A stretch of 64,000 bases of DNA from Prauserella shujinwangii (GTDB taxonomy: Bacteria; Actinomycetota; Actinomycetes; Mycobacteriales; Pseudonocardiaceae): the NCBI RefSeq assembly GCF_003001955.1, contig NZ_PVNH01000005.1, forward strand, positions 1-64,000, written 5' to 3'. Made by a program: the position numbers and the translations under genes. Positions 34,906 through 43,693 of this stretch are shown in pieces (the stretch's first letter is position 1; every line of letters begins with the position of its first letter). The notes under the pieces were generated by a model that did not search any database, had not been told where the DNA came from, and was given only the letters and a program-made list of their open reading frames with translations.

Positions 34906-34958
34906 GTCATGAGTGGCTCGTTACCGACGAATGTCGTCAGGAACGAGCCACTCATGAC
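34906..34958. repeat. Palindrome after aldehyde dehydrogenase
   Basis: GTCATGAGTGGCTCGTT (34906-34922) pairs perfectly with its complement at 34942-34958, with an inner GACGA-ATG-TCGTC hairpin. It is related to family 2 by the ATGAGTG segment and lies between purS and the aldehyde dehydrogenase. Confidence 0.75.
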
Positions 34959-34969
34959 CACCGCGAGGG

Positions 34970-36478
34970 TCAGGAACGGCCGTGCAGCCTCCTGATGAGC
35001 TTGGTGACCATCTCCTCGGTCTTCTTGGTCCTGGCGAACGTGGTGAGCGCGAGCGGCGCGGTGAAGCGCTGCCGCGCGATCGCCTTCGCCCTGGCGAACT
35101 CCCGCAGCCCCTCGGGGCCGTGGATGCGGCCGAACCCGGAGTCTCCGACGCCACCGAAGGGCAGCGACGCGATCCCGGCGAACGACAGCGGGGCGTTGAT
35201 GGCCGTCTGCCCGGTCCGCAGCCTGCGGGCCAGCTCCATCCCGCGCCGCTTGGCGAACACGGTGGAGCCGAGGCCGTAGCAGGAGTCGTTGGCCTTCGCC
35301 ACGGCCTCGTCCATGTCCCGCACCTTGGCGATCGTGACGGTGGGACCGAAGGTCTCCTCCCGCACGGCCAGCGAGTCCTCGGGCACGTCGACGAGCACGG
35401 TCGGCTCGACGTAGCGGTCGCCGACGGCGTCCGCCCCGCCGACCAGCGCCCGGCCGCCGCGGGCGAGCGCGTCGGCGATGTGCCTGCGCACGACGTCCAG
35501 CTGCGCGGGCATGGTCATCGGGCCGTAGTGGGCTCCCTCGCCGGTCCCCGCACGGACGGTCCCGGCCCGCTCGACGACCTTGGCCACGAACTCGTCGTAC
35601 ACCCGCTCGTGCACGTAGACCCGCTCGACACCCACGCAGGTCTGGCCGGAGTTGGAGAAGGCGCCCCACACCGTCGCCTCGGCGGCGGCGTCCAGGTCGG
35701 CGTCGGCGTCGACGAGCACGGGGTCCTTGCCGCCCGCCTCGATGACCACCGGCGTCAGCGTCTCGGCCGCCGCGGCCATGATCTTCTTGCCGGTGGCGGT
35801 CGACCCGGTGAAGGCGATCTTGTCGACGCCGGACTTCGTGAGCGCGGCACCGGTCGCGCCGTACCCGGTGACGAGCTGGAGCACCGGCTGCTCGGGCACC
35901 GCCTCGGCGAAGGCGTCGACGAGCCATTTGCCGACGCCGGGCGTGTACTCGCTGGGCTTGAACACCACGGCGTTGCCCGCCGCGAGCGCGTAGCTGATCG
36001 AACCGAGCGGCGTGAAGACCGGGTAGTTCCACGGGCCGATCACGCCGACCACGCCGAGCGGCTGGTACTCGACGGTCGCCGCCTGGTTGGACAACAGGAG
36101 GCCCGGCGAGCGCCGCTGCCTGCCGAGCACCTTGCGCGCGTGCTTGGCGGCCCAGGCGATGTGCTCGATGGCGAGCACGGCCTCGAGCTGGGCGTCGCCG
36201 GTCGGCTTGCCGGTCTCCTTGCTCACGACGTCGCACAGCTCGGACAGCCGCCGCGCCACGATGCCCTTCCACCTGCGCAGACGCTCGGCGCGACCCTCGA
36301 AGCCGAGGGAGTCCCACCAGCGGGCGGCCTCGCGGGCCCTGGCCACGGCCGCCTCGACGTCCTCGGCCGTGTGCACGGGGTAGGTCCCGACCACCTCGTC
36401 GGTCGCCGGGTCGAGCGAGTCGAACGTCTCGACGCCGGACTTCGCGGCGCCGGATCGCGGAGCTTGCACGGTCGTCAT
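34970..36478 (-). CDS. NAD(P)-dependent aldehyde dehydrogenase
   Basis: 502 residues. Catalytic Cys in SNSGQTCVGVERVYV, general-base Glu in PVVIEAGGKDPVLVD and cofactor motif IAFTGSTATGKKI; substrate-entry features include GVIGPWNYPVFTPLGS. It oxidises an aldehyde to an acid; relatives are medium-chain and succinate-semialdehyde dehydrogenases (mycobacterial AldC). The C-terminal tail after FARTKKTEE is basic and amphipathic. A promoter TTGGCA-18 bp-TACGCT lies upstream. Confidence 0.9.
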   Translation of the reverse strand: MTTVQAPRSGAAKSGVETFDSLDPATDEVVGTYPVHTAEDVEAAVARAREAARWWDSLGFEGRAERLRRWKGIVARRLSELCDVVSKETGKPTGDAQLEAVLAIEHIAWAAKHARKVLGRQRRSPGLLLSNQAATVEYQPLGVVGVIGPWNYPVFTPLGSISYALAAGNAVVFKPSEYTPGVGKWLVDAFAEAVPEQPVLQLVTGYGATGAALTKSGVDKIAFTGSTATGKKIMAAAAETLTPVVIEAGGKDPVLVDADADLDAAAEATVWGAFSNSGQTCVGVERVYVHERVYDEFVAKVVERAGTVRAGTGEGAHYGPMTMPAQLDVVRRHIADALARGGRALVGGADAVGDRYVEPTVLVDVPEDSLAVREETFGPTVTIAKVRDMDEAVAKANDSCYGLGSTVFAKRRGMELARRLRTGQTAINAPLSFAGIASLPFGGVGDSGFGRIHGPEGLREFARAKAIARQRFTAPLALTTFARTKKTEEMVTKLIRRLHGRS

Positions 36479-36509
36479 GGCACGCCTCCATTGGCCTCGG
36501 CTTGCCCCC

Positions 36510-36539
36510 AGCGTACGACGCTTACTGGCAGGCTGCCAA
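36510..36539 (-). promoter_or_regulatory. Aldehyde dehydrogenase promoter with palindrome
   Basis: TTGGCA (36539-36534), 18-bp spacer and TACGCT (36515-36510). TGGCAG-G-CTGCCA (36526-36538) overlaps the -35 box and looks like a repressor operator. Confidence 0.45.
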
Positions 36540-36645
36540 CTACCTGGTTCCTGAGGTCAGGATCGCACAGTCCGGCGCCGCGCACCCTTGGTGACGGACT
36601 GCTGCACGCGTAGTGTGCGGGAGTCAGGACCAACGGGAGAGAGCG

Positions 36646-37281
36646 ATGCGCGTAGTCCACTTCGGACATTCCTGTGTACTGCTGGAGACCCGGGACACCC
36701 GGATACTCGTCGATCCCGGCGCCTTCTCCTCGGGATTCGAGTCGGAACGTGGGCTCGACGCCGTGCTGATCACGCACCAGCACTTCGACCACATCGACTC
36801 CGAGAAGCTGCCCGGCCTGCTCCGGGCCAACCCGGACGCGCAGCTCGTCACCGACCCCGGCTCGGCCGAGACCGTCGAGAAGCTGGGCCTCGGCTCCCGC
36901 ACCGCGCAACCCGGCGACGCCCTGCGGTTCGGCGACACCGTCGTGCACGTCGTCGGCGGCCAGCACGCCACGATCCACGCCGCCGTGCCGATCGTGCCCA
37001 ACGTCGGCTTCGTGTTCGACCACGGGGCCTTCTACCACCCCGGCGACTCGTTCTTCGTCCCCGACCAGCGGATCGACGTCCTGGGCCTGCCGACCGGCGC
37101 CCCCTGGCTCAAGGCCGGTGAGGCCGTGGACTTCCTCCGCGCCGTCTCACCCCGGATCGCGGTGCCCATCCACGAGGCCGTGCTCGCCTACCCGGAGATG
37201 CACTACGGCCTGTTCAGCAACCTCGCCCCGGACGGGACCGAGGTCAGGGTGCTGCCGCGAGGCGAGCCCGCCGACCTGTGA
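36646..37281 (+). CDS. MBL-fold metallohydrolase (UPF0173-like)
   Basis: 211 residues. The zinc-binding H-x-H-x-D-H is THQHFDHID; N-terminal MRVVHFGHSCVLLETRDTRILVDPG is the classic UPF0173 opening, and later metal ligands lie in YHPGDSFF and PIHEAVL. A cytoplasmic hydrolase of unknown substrate. A GGGAGAGAG ribosome site precedes the ATG. Its 3' end overlaps the convergent deacetylase gene by 38 nt. Confidence 0.88.
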   Translation: MRVVHFGHSCVLLETRDTRILVDPGAFSSGFESERGLDAVLITHQHFDHIDSEKLPGLLRANPDAQLVTDPGSAETVEKLGLGSRTAQPGDALRFGDTVVHVVGGQHATIHAAVPIVPNVGFVFDHGAFYHPGDSFFVPDQRIDVLGLPTGAPWLKAGEAVDFLRAVSPRIAVPIHEAVLAYPEMHYGLFSNLAPDGTEVRVLPRGEPADL

Positions 37282-37930
37282 GCGCGGAGTAGGTGGCCCC
37301 CGAGGCGCCGTGTTCCAGCGCCACGTCGACCGCGTCGAGGAAGGCCTGCCGCCGTCCGGGGCGGGCGAGGTCGGCCGCGTCCACCCCGAGCCGCACCAGG
37401 CCGCCGCGGCGCGCCGCCCGCGCGGCGGCCAGGACGAGCGCGAAGCAGCGGGGCGTCTCGGGCAGCCTGCCCTGGCTGCCGAAGCCCTGCACCCGCGCCC
37501 TGGCCACGTCTCCGGTGCGCAGGTCGCGCACGGTGGACAGGTCCGCGCAGACCGCGAACCCGTGCTGCCGCAGCGCCTCCAGCGTGCCCCGGGAAACCCG
37601 CCAGCGCGGCGGCGCGAAGGCGTCGGTGCGCAGCCCGGCCCGTTCGACCGCGGCGGTGGCCGCGATCAGCCGCAGCCGCGCCTCGTGCGCGGGCAGCGAC
37701 GCGAACTCCGCGCGCACCCGCTGGTCGTAACCGTGCAACAGCACCGCGCCGCCCCGCCGGACCCGCTCCCGCAGCCACTCGGCCACGTGCGGGAATCCGT
37801 CCCCGGCGCTCGGTGTGAACAGCAGCGACAGCGGCACCCCGCGCCGGTCCAGCTCACCCGCCAGGTCCGCGCAGCGGTGCAGGGTCCGGGGGCCGATCCC
37901 GGACAGCGACACCAGCAGTCGTGCGTCCAC
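37244..37930 (-). CDS. Polysaccharide deacetylase-like protein (DUF2334)
   Basis: 228 residues. It has the NodB-like sequence LLVSLSGIGPRTLHRCADLAGELDRRGVP, AVLLHGYDQRVRAEFA (a His-bearing strand) and DAFAPPRWRVSRGTLEALRQHGF. The usual first Asp-Asp pair is replaced by SGIG, so activity is uncertain. DUF2334 proteins are predicted carbohydrate or lipid deacetylases. The GTG start lies 50 bases from the palindrome that ends purC. Confidence 0.78.
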   Translation of the reverse strand: MDARLLVSLSGIGPRTLHRCADLAGELDRRGVPLSLLFTPSAGDGFPHVAEWLRERVRRGGAVLLHGYDQRVRAEFASLPAHEARLRLIAATAAVERAGLRTDAFAPPRWRVSRGTLEALRQHGFAVCADLSTVRDLRTGDVARARVQGFGSQGRLPETPRCFALVLAAARAARRGGLVRLGVDAADLARPGRRQAFLDAVDVALEHGASGATYSALTGRRARLAAAP

Positions 37931-37979
37931 GCCTCTCAGTAGGCACGAGCCGGATGACGTCGCGTTGACGTGCGCGTGC

Positions 37980-38025
37980 CTCGTGAGTGAAGAACGTGGT
38001 GAGAACGACGTTCTTCACTCACGAG
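37980..38025. repeat. Family 2 palindrome inside the end of purC
   Basis: CTCGTGAGTGAAGAACGT (37980-37997) pairs perfectly with 38008-38025. The right arm supplies the last three codons and stop of purC (stop 38015-38017). Confidence 0.85.
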
Positions 38026-38911
38026 CGGGGGCGGGCCAGTCGGCGAGCGAACGGCCGGTGATGCGCTCGTAGGCCTCCACGTACCGGTCCCTGGTCGCCG
38101 CCACCACGTGCTCGGGCAGCGGGGGCGGCGGCGTGTCGGACGCCCGGTCCCAGCCCGACTCGGAGCTGGTCAGCCAGTCCCGGACGTACTGCTTGTCGAA
38201 CGAGGGCTGCGGCCTGCCCGGCTGGTAGCCCTCGGCGGGCCAGTACCGGGATGAGTCGGGCGTCAGCACCTCGTCCGCGAGCACCAGGTCGCCCGCCTTG
38301 TCGACGCCGAACTCGAACTTCGTGTCGGCCAGCAGGATGCCCCGCTCGCGGGCGTGCCCGGCACCCCGCCGGTACAGCCGCAGCGTCGCGTCCCGCAGCT
38401 CGGCCGCCCGCTCCGCGCCGACCGTCGCGACCACGTCGGCGAAGCTCACGTTCTCGTCGTGCGCGCCCAGGTCCGCCTTCGTCGCCGGGGTGAAGATCGG
38501 CTCCGGCAACGGCGCGGACTCGGAAAGTCCCTCGGGCAGCCGCTCCCCGCACACGGACCCCGTGCGCACGTAGTCGGCGTAGCCCGAGCCGGCCAGGTAT
38601 CCCCGCGCGACGCACTCGACCGGCAGCATGCCCAGCCTGCGCACCAGCAGCGCCCGGCCGCGCACCTCGGCGGGGATGCGCTCGTCGTCGAAGGCCACCA
38701 GGTGGTGGGGCAGGACGTCGCCGAGCAACTCGAACCAGAACACGCTCATCGCCGTCAGCACGCGTCCCTTGTCGGGGATCGGCGTGTCGAGCACGAAGTC
38801 GAAGGCGGAGATCCGGTCCGAGGTCACCAGCAGCAGGTGCTCGGCGTCCACCTCGTAGAGCTCCCGCACCTTGCCGGACGCGATCTTGGGGTAGTCGGCG
38901 AGCGTCGTCAC
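38015..38911 (-). CDS. purC: SAICAR synthetase
   Basis: 298 residues. It joins CAIR and aspartate in step eight of purine synthesis. Motifs: [24 protein letters not shown] at the start, [20 protein letters not shown], and [11 protein letters not shown] and [19 protein letters not shown] (38923-38918) stands 6 nt before the GTG, so transcription is probably leaderless. The last codons overlap a palindromic repeat. The TauE/SafE gene is 21 nt upstream. Confidence 0.95.
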   Translation of the reverse strand: MTTLADYPKIASGKVRELYEVDAEHLLLVTSDRISAFDFVLDTPIPDKGRVLTAMSVFWFELLGDVLPHHLVAFDDERIPAEVRGRALLVRRLGMLPVECVARGYLAGSGYADYVRTGSVCGERLPEGLSESAPLPEPIFTPATKADLGAHDENVSFADVVATVGAERAAELRDATLRLYRRGAGHARERGILLADTKFEFGVDKAGDLVLADEVLTPDSSRYWPAEGYQPGRPQPSFDKQYVRDWLTSSESGWDRASDTPPPPLPEHVVAATRDRYVEAYERITGRSLADWPAPARE

Positions 38912-38932
38912 GGCACAACCCTAGTCGGCCGG

Positions 38933-39859
38933 TCAGCCGCGTGTGGCCTGGCGAGCCTTCTCCCGCGGCGAGTCCTCGCCCACGAGCGCGTTCATCCGCT
39001 TCTCGGCCAGCACCGAGCGCACCGACGCGACCAGCCCGGCGATCCACAGCAGCACGAGCCCGGCGTAGACCGTGGCGAACACCGCGGACCCGGCCCCCGC
39101 GACGCGCATCAGCAGCCAGGCGTTGGTGAGCACGATCATGCCCCCCGCCGCGGCGCCGAGCACGCGGGGCGGCAGCAGCCGCACCAGCCACGCCGCGAAC
39201 GGAGCCGCGACCACACCACCGATCAGCAGCCCGGCCACGACGAGGAAGTTCATCCCGTCCTCCCGCGCCAGCGCGAAGAAGAACGCGATGCTCGCGGCCA
39301 CCGACACCACGAACTCCGCCGCGCTGACCGAGCCGACGACCTTGCGCGGCTCCAGCCGGCCGCTGGACAGCAGCGTGGTGGTGGCCACGGGCCCCCAACC
39401 GCCACCACCCGTGGCGTCGACGAAACCGGCGACCAGCCCGAGCGGCCCGAGGAACCGCCCACCGGGCCGCTTGTCGGTGATCAGCTTGCCGAGCTTGAGG
39501 AACGCGAACCGGATCAGCACGTACAGTCCGAGCAGGAACAGGATGCTGCTGATCAGCACGGACGCGAACCCGGTGGACAGCGACACGAGCAGCGTCGCGC
39601 CCACGATGGCGCCCAGCGCGCCCGGCACCGCCAGGATCCCGACCGTGCGCCAGTCGACGTTGCGGAACTTCCAGTGCGAAACGCCGGAAGCCAGCGAGGC
39701 CCCCACCTTCGCGAGGTGCACCGAGGCCGACGCGATCGCCGGTGCGGTGCCGAAGGCCACGAGCGCCGTGGTGGAGGTGGCGCCGTAGCCCATGCCCAGG
39801 CTGCCGTCCACCAGCTGGGCGAGCAGGCCGGCGAGGCCGAACAGCAGGAGGGTTTCCAT
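38933..39859 (-). CDS. TauE/SafE-family sulfite/sulfonate exporter
   Basis: 308 residues with about eight membrane segments. The TSUP pattern is clear: LLAQLVDGSLGMGYGATSTTAL at the N-terminus and its repeat GLVAGFVDATGGGGWGPVATTTLL in the middle. Members export sulfite, sulfoacetate or other sulfur anions. The link with sulfur metabolism is supported by a leader peptide of the QRR-x-VDL type 65 nt upstream and by the MOSC gene beyond it. A short charged segment follows the last span. Confidence 0.9.
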   Translation of the reverse strand: METLLLFGLAGLLAQLVDGSLGMGYGATSTTALVAFGTAPAIASASVHLAKVGASLASGVSHWKFRNVDWRTVGILAVPGALGAIVGATLLVSLSTGFASVLISSILFLLGLYVLIRFAFLKLGKLITDKRPGGRFLGPLGLVAGFVDATGGGGWGPVATTTLLSSGRLEPRKVVGSVSAAEFVVSVAASIAFFFALAREDGMNFLVVAGLLIGGVVAAPFAAWLVRLLPPRVLGAAAGGMIVLTNAWLLMRVAGAGSAVFATVYAGLVLLWIAGLVASVRSVLAEKRMNALVGEDSPREKARQATRG

Positions 39860-39924
39860 CTACAACCTCGGGCGTCGGGCGGCCGTCGAGCGACAGCGGC
39901 GGCGAGTGGATCCGGGCGGCCAGG

Positions 39925-40020
39925 TCAGCGGGGACGGCACAGCGCCGAGTTCACGCGCAGCAGATCGACGTGCCTGCGCTGCACGAGCGCGGCCCCAGCG
40001 ATCGATTCCCGCGGCTCCAC
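39925..40020 (-). CDS. Leader peptide of TauE/SafE gene (QRRHVDLLRVNSALC type)
   Basis: A 31-codon ORF (GTG 40020; alternatives GTG 40026 and 39984). It ends LVQRRHVDLLRVNSALCRPR. The pattern QRR-x-VDL-x-RV-x-S-x-LC is identical to that of the peptide at 2517-2636, although the genes are 37 kb apart. CACGAT stands 7 nt before the GTG at 40020, the same box as before the gene at 9676. One Cys codon lies near the end. It is too short for routine callers. A regulatory function on the exporter is inferred. Confidence 0.7.
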   Translation of the reverse strand: MEPRESIAGAALVQRRHVDLLRVNSALCRPR

Positions 40021-40089
40021 GATCACGATCGTGGCAGACCGGACCCGGCGGTTCCAGCCGTTCCCAGAGTCTGGACGACGAACGAGGCC

Positions 40090-40917
40090 TCACGTGAGGG
40101 ACGCCACCCACGTCTCCACCTCCACCTCGTCCCCGACCCCGACGCGGCCGGGGCGCACCACAGCGGCCTTCATCCCGAAGGTCACCCCGCCCTCCGGGGA
40201 GCGCCGGTAACCGGCCAGCGTGCGGATCGGCTCGGGCCCCGCCTTCCGCCCGGTCTCCTGGTCGACCATCGGCACGGTACAGCGAACGCACACCTTGGCG
40301 TACCCCAGTTCGGCGTCGCCGACGCGCATCCGCCGAACCCGGTCCTCGGCGTGCGGCTCGCCCCAGCCACCGACCACGACGTTCGGCCGGAACCTGGCCA
40401 TCGGCACCGGCTCACCACCGGCACCGGCGATCCGCTCGTTGAGCAGGTCCAGTGACTCGTGCGAGGTCACCAGCACCGCGTGCCCATCGGCGAACCCGGT
40501 CGTCCCCGGCGTCTCGCCGCTGCTCACGCGCTCGTGTTCGGGAGCGACCCGCACCAGCCGCGACGGCGCCCCGAGCACGTCGGAGAACCACGCCGCGACC
40601 TCGTCCCCCTGGTCGACTCCCTTGCCGCGCCAGGTGAAGACGGACACGTCGAGCCTGCGGCCCTCGGCCGCCACCGGCATCTCCAGCTCGCCGTGTCCCG
40701 GCGCGGCCAGCACCAGCCGCTCGCCGCCGCCGACGACCGAGGGCCGGACCGCGGCGAGCGCGGGATGGCGCCGCTGGCTGCGGAACACACCGTCCTCGCC
40801 GACCACCGTGAACGTGCGGTCGTGTTCCAGCCCGGCCGGAGTCAGCTCCGCCCGCTCCAGCCGCGTCCCGGCACAGCCCTTGACCGGGTACGTCACCAGC
40901 TCCGCGACGTGTGCCAT
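40090..40917 (-). CDS. MOSC-domain protein (YcbX-like)
   Basis: 275 residues. The MOSC N-terminal barrel has TYPVKGCAGTRLERAELTPAGLEHDRTF; the MOSC domain has RFRPNVVVGGWGEPHAEDRVR and the conserved Cys of KVCVRCTVPMVDQETG. Such proteins bind molybdenum cofactor and handle sulfur or N-hydroxylated bases (YcbX, mARC). A [2Fe-2S] domain is not fused. It starts 3 nt after the end of purB on the same strand, so the two are co-transcribed. Confidence 0.9.
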   Translation of the reverse strand: MAHVAELVTYPVKGCAGTRLERAELTPAGLEHDRTFTVVGEDGVFRSQRRHPALAAVRPSVVGGGERLVLAAPGHGELEMPVAAEGRRLDVSVFTWRGKGVDQGDEVAAWFSDVLGAPSRLVRVAPEHERVSSGETPGTTGFADGHAVLVTSHESLDLLNERIAGAGGEPVPMARFRPNVVVGGWGEPHAEDRVRRMRVGDAELGYAKVCVRCTVPMVDQETGRKAGPEPIRTLAGYRRSPEGGVTFGMKAAVVRPGRVGVGDEVEVETWVASLT

Positions 40918-40920
40918 GGG

Positions 40921-42351
40921 TTACAGGATCGGCTGGGGGATGTAGTCGGCGGCGTCGGGGAACCGCTTGAGCACCCCTTCGATACGCGCCACCACAGCCT
41001 CCACCTGGTGCGCGGCCGTGCCGGTGAACGACAGCCGGTCGGCGAGCAGGTCGGCCAGCCGCTCCCGGTCGAGCGGCAGCCGCTCGTCCGCGGCGAGCCG
41101 GTCGAGCAGGTCGTTCTCCGCCTGCCCCTGCTCGCGCATGGCTAGTGCCACCGCGACGGCGTTCTCCTTGATGGCCTCGTGCGCGGTCTCCCTGCCGACC
41201 CCGGCCCGGACGGCGGCCATCAGCACCTTCGTGGTCGCGAGGAACGGCAGGTACCGCGCCAGCTCCCGGTCCACCACGGCCGGGTACGCGCCGAACTCGC
41301 CCAGCACGGTCAGGAACGTCTCCAGCAGGCCGTCGAGCGCGAAGAAGGCGTCCGGCAGCGCCACCCTGCGCACCACCGAGTCCGACACGTCGCCCTCGTT
41401 CCACTGGTCGCCCGCCAGCTCGCCGATCATGGAGAGGTACCCGCGCAGCACCACCGCGAGCCCGTTGACCCGCTCGCACGAACGCGTGTTCATCTTGTGC
41501 GGCATCGCCGACGAGCCCACCTGACCGGGCTGGAAGCCCTCGGTGACCAGCTCGTGGCCCGCCATCAGGCGGATGGTCGTGGCCAGGCTGGACGGTGCCG
41601 CCGCGAGCTGCACGACCGTGGACAGCACGTCGAAGTCGAGCGAGCGGGGGTACACCTGCCCGACGCTGGTGAACACCCTGGCGAACCCCAGGTGCTCGGC
41701 CACCCTCGATTCGAGGTCCGCCAGCTTCCGCTCGTCGCCGAGCAGGTCCAGCATGTCCTGCGCCGTGCCGACCGGGCCCTTGATCCCGCGCAGCGGGAAC
41801 CGGTCGATGAGCTGGTCCAGCCGCTCGTAGGCCACCAGCAGCTCGTCGGCGGCGGTGGCGAACCGCTTGCCCAGCGTCGTGGCCTGCGCGGCCACGTTGT
41901 GCGACCGCCCGGCCAGCACGAGGTCCGCGTGCTCCGTGGCCAGCGCCCCCAGCCGCGCCAGCACCGCGACGGTCCGGCTGCGGATCAGCTCCAGCGAGCG
42001 CCGCACCTGCAGCTGCTCGACGTTCTCGGTGAGGTCGCGCGACGTCATGCCCTTGTGCACGTGCTCGTGCCCGGCCAGCGCGTTGAACTCCTCGATCCGC
42101 GCCTTCACGTCGTGCCTGGTGACGCGCTCGCGCCGGGCGATCGAGTCGAGGTCCACCTGGTCGAGCACCCGCTCGTAGTCGGCGATGACGCCGTCCGGCA
42201 CCTCGACGCCCAGCTCGGCCTGCGCCCGCAGCACGGCCAGCCACAGCTCGCGCTCCAGCCGCACCTTGTTCTCCGGCGACCACAGCGTCACCAGCTCCGT
42301 GGACGCGTAGCGGGCCGCGAGTACGTTCGGGATGCCGGGCTTGTCGCTCAC
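40921..42351 (-). CDS. purB: Adenylosuccinate lyase
   Basis: 476 residues. It splits SAICAR and adenylosuccinate, so it acts twice in purine synthesis. The fumarase-superfamily signature is SSAMPHKMNTRSCERV; other motifs are HKGMTSRDLTENVEQ and GRSHNVAAQATTLGKR. TAGCCT (42363-42358) stands 6 nt before the GTG, so the transcript is probably leaderless. Confidence 0.95.
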   Translation of the reverse strand: MSDKPGIPNVLAARYASTELVTLWSPENKVRLERELWLAVLRAQAELGVEVPDGVIADYERVLDQVDLDSIARRERVTRHDVKARIEEFNALAGHEHVHKGMTSRDLTENVEQLQVRRSLELIRSRTVAVLARLGALATEHADLVLAGRSHNVAAQATTLGKRFATAADELLVAYERLDQLIDRFPLRGIKGPVGTAQDMLDLLGDERKLADLESRVAEHLGFARVFTSVGQVYPRSLDFDVLSTVVQLAAAPSSLATTIRLMAGHELVTEGFQPGQVGSSAMPHKMNTRSCERVNGLAVVLRGYLSMIGELAGDQWNEGDVSDSVVRRVALPDAFFALDGLLETFLTVLGEFGAYPAVVDRELARYLPFLATTKVLMAAVRAGVGRETAHEAIKENAVAVALAMREQGQAENDLLDRLAADERLPLDRERLADLLADRLSFTGTAAHQVEAVVARIEGVLKRFPDAADYIPQPIL

Positions 42352-42380
42352 CCGGCCAGGCTATCCGGTGGCGTACTCGA

Positions 42381-42986
42381 TCAACTCAGCGCGGCTCGCA
42401 GCATCCGCGCGGCGGCGGCCCTGGGATCGGGGTCCACCTCGATGAGCGCGTTCACCACGGCGCCGTCGACCAGCGCGATGAGCTGCTCCAGCCGCCAGGG
42501 CCCGATCTCCACTCCGGACCTGGCGAAGATCTCCGTCAGCAGCTCCCGCAGCTCACCGGCGAGCGTGCGCATCAGCGGACGCAGGTGCGGCCGCCGGCCG
42601 GTGGCCACCAGCCGCTCGTAGCGCAGGAGCACGGCATCGTAGGCGGGGTCCTCGCCGAGCAGCTGGTCCAGCACCAGCTCCACGAGCGTGTCCACCCCGC
42701 GCTGCTCGGTGGACAGCCGCTCCAGCTGCGCACGGCCCCTGGCCAGCTCGGAGCGGCCGTAGTGCTCCATCGCGGCGTAGACGAGGTCGTCGAGCGAGTC
42801 GAAGTAGTACGTGGTGGAGGCCAGCGGCAGCCCGGCCCGGTCGGCGACGGCCCGGTGCCGGACCGCGTCGAACCCGCCCTCGACGAGCAGCTCGGCCGCG
42901 GCGGTGACGAGCGCGGCCCGCCTGCGCTCGCCCTTCGGCGTGCTGGCTGCGGATGTCATGGCGGCAGAGTCTGCCATCCCGCTCAC
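42381..42986 (-). CDS. TetR-family regulator
   Basis: 201 residues. The helix-turn-helix is RRAALVTAAAELLVEGGFDAVRHRAVADRAGLPLASTTYYFDS (key positions about 24-66). The ligand domain is not assignable. GTG 42986 overlaps the preceding gene by 4 nt, which favours coupling; ATG 42977 and 42959 are alternatives. It may belong to the sigma-factor operon upstream. Confidence 0.85.
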   Translation of the reverse strand: MSGMADSAAMTSAASTPKGERRRAALVTAAAELLVEGGFDAVRHRAVADRAGLPLASTTYYFDSLDDLVYAAMEHYGRSELARGRAQLERLSTEQRGVDTLVELVLDQLLGEDPAYDAVLLRYERLVATGRRPHLRPLMRTLAGELRELLTEIFARSGVEIGPWRLEQLIALVDGAVVNALIEVDPDPRAAAARMLRAALS

Positions 42987-43693
42987 AGCCGCTCGGCCAG
43001 CGCGGCGGCGATGGCGGAGAGCTCACCGGCATGGGGGGCGGCCGCCGGGGGCCCGCCGGGAACGCTGATGACGAGCACGGTCCCGCCACCGGCCGTCGCG
43101 GCCTCCGCGACCCGCGCGCCGTCGGGCAGTTCCGGCAGCTGGACCGCCTTCCCCGGCGGCGCGAGCACGGCCGTCACGGTGCCATCGTCGAGCCGGAACC
43201 CCGCGGAGCGCGTGCCCGCCGGACAGAGGAAGCCGGGCCCGGCCGCGTCTGCGGTGACCGGGAGCTCGCCAGCGAGGGCGATGGCGAGCTCCCGGTCGAC
43301 CTTGTCGCACCCGGAGGTGCCTTCGGCCCGAGGGCCGTTCTCCCCGGTCGCGTCGCCCCCCTGCTTGGGCGAGGCGTCCGGGAAGCCTTGTGCGTTGGGA
43401 AGACGCCCCGACTCGTTTCCGGGTTGCCCCAGGCCGGCCTGTCCACGCTCGGCTTCACCCAGAGCGGGGGCGCCCGCGGTCGTCTGATCACTCCCCGTGT
43501 CGTTCAGCGCGGTGGTCGCCACACCCACTCCCCCCACGATTACCACGAACGCGGCACTCGCCGCCGCGATCGCGGACCGGCGCCGCACGGTCGCGCGGTG
43601 GGACGCGCCGGCGATGTCCGCGGCCGTGAACCGCGCGGGCGGCGGATCCCCCGGCGCCTCCCGGAAAAGGGTCTCCAGCTCGCGCTCATCCAT
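42983..43693 (-). CDS. Single-pass membrane protein, probable anti-sigma partner
   Basis: 236 residues. A cytoplasmic head (1-40, MDERELETLFREAPGDPPPA) precedes one membrane span (41-61, AIAAASAAFVVIVGGVGVA). The exported part is low-complexity then folded (LAIALAGELPVTADAAGPGFLCPAGTRSAGF). There is no zinc-binding HxxxCxxC anti-sigma motif, but the layout and an 8-nt overlap with the sigma gene fit an anti-sigma factor. Confidence 0.7.
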   Translation of the reverse strand: MDERELETLFREAPGDPPPARFTAADIAGASHRATVRRRSAIAAASAAFVVIVGGVGVATTALNDTGSDQTTAGAPALGEAERGQAGLGQPGNESGRLPNAQGFPDASPKQGGDATGENGPRAEGTSGCDKVDRELAIALAGELPVTADAAGPGFLCPAGTRSAGFRLDDGTVTAVLAPPGKAVQLPELPDGARVAEAATAGGGTVLVISVPGGPPAAAPHAGELSAIAAALAERL

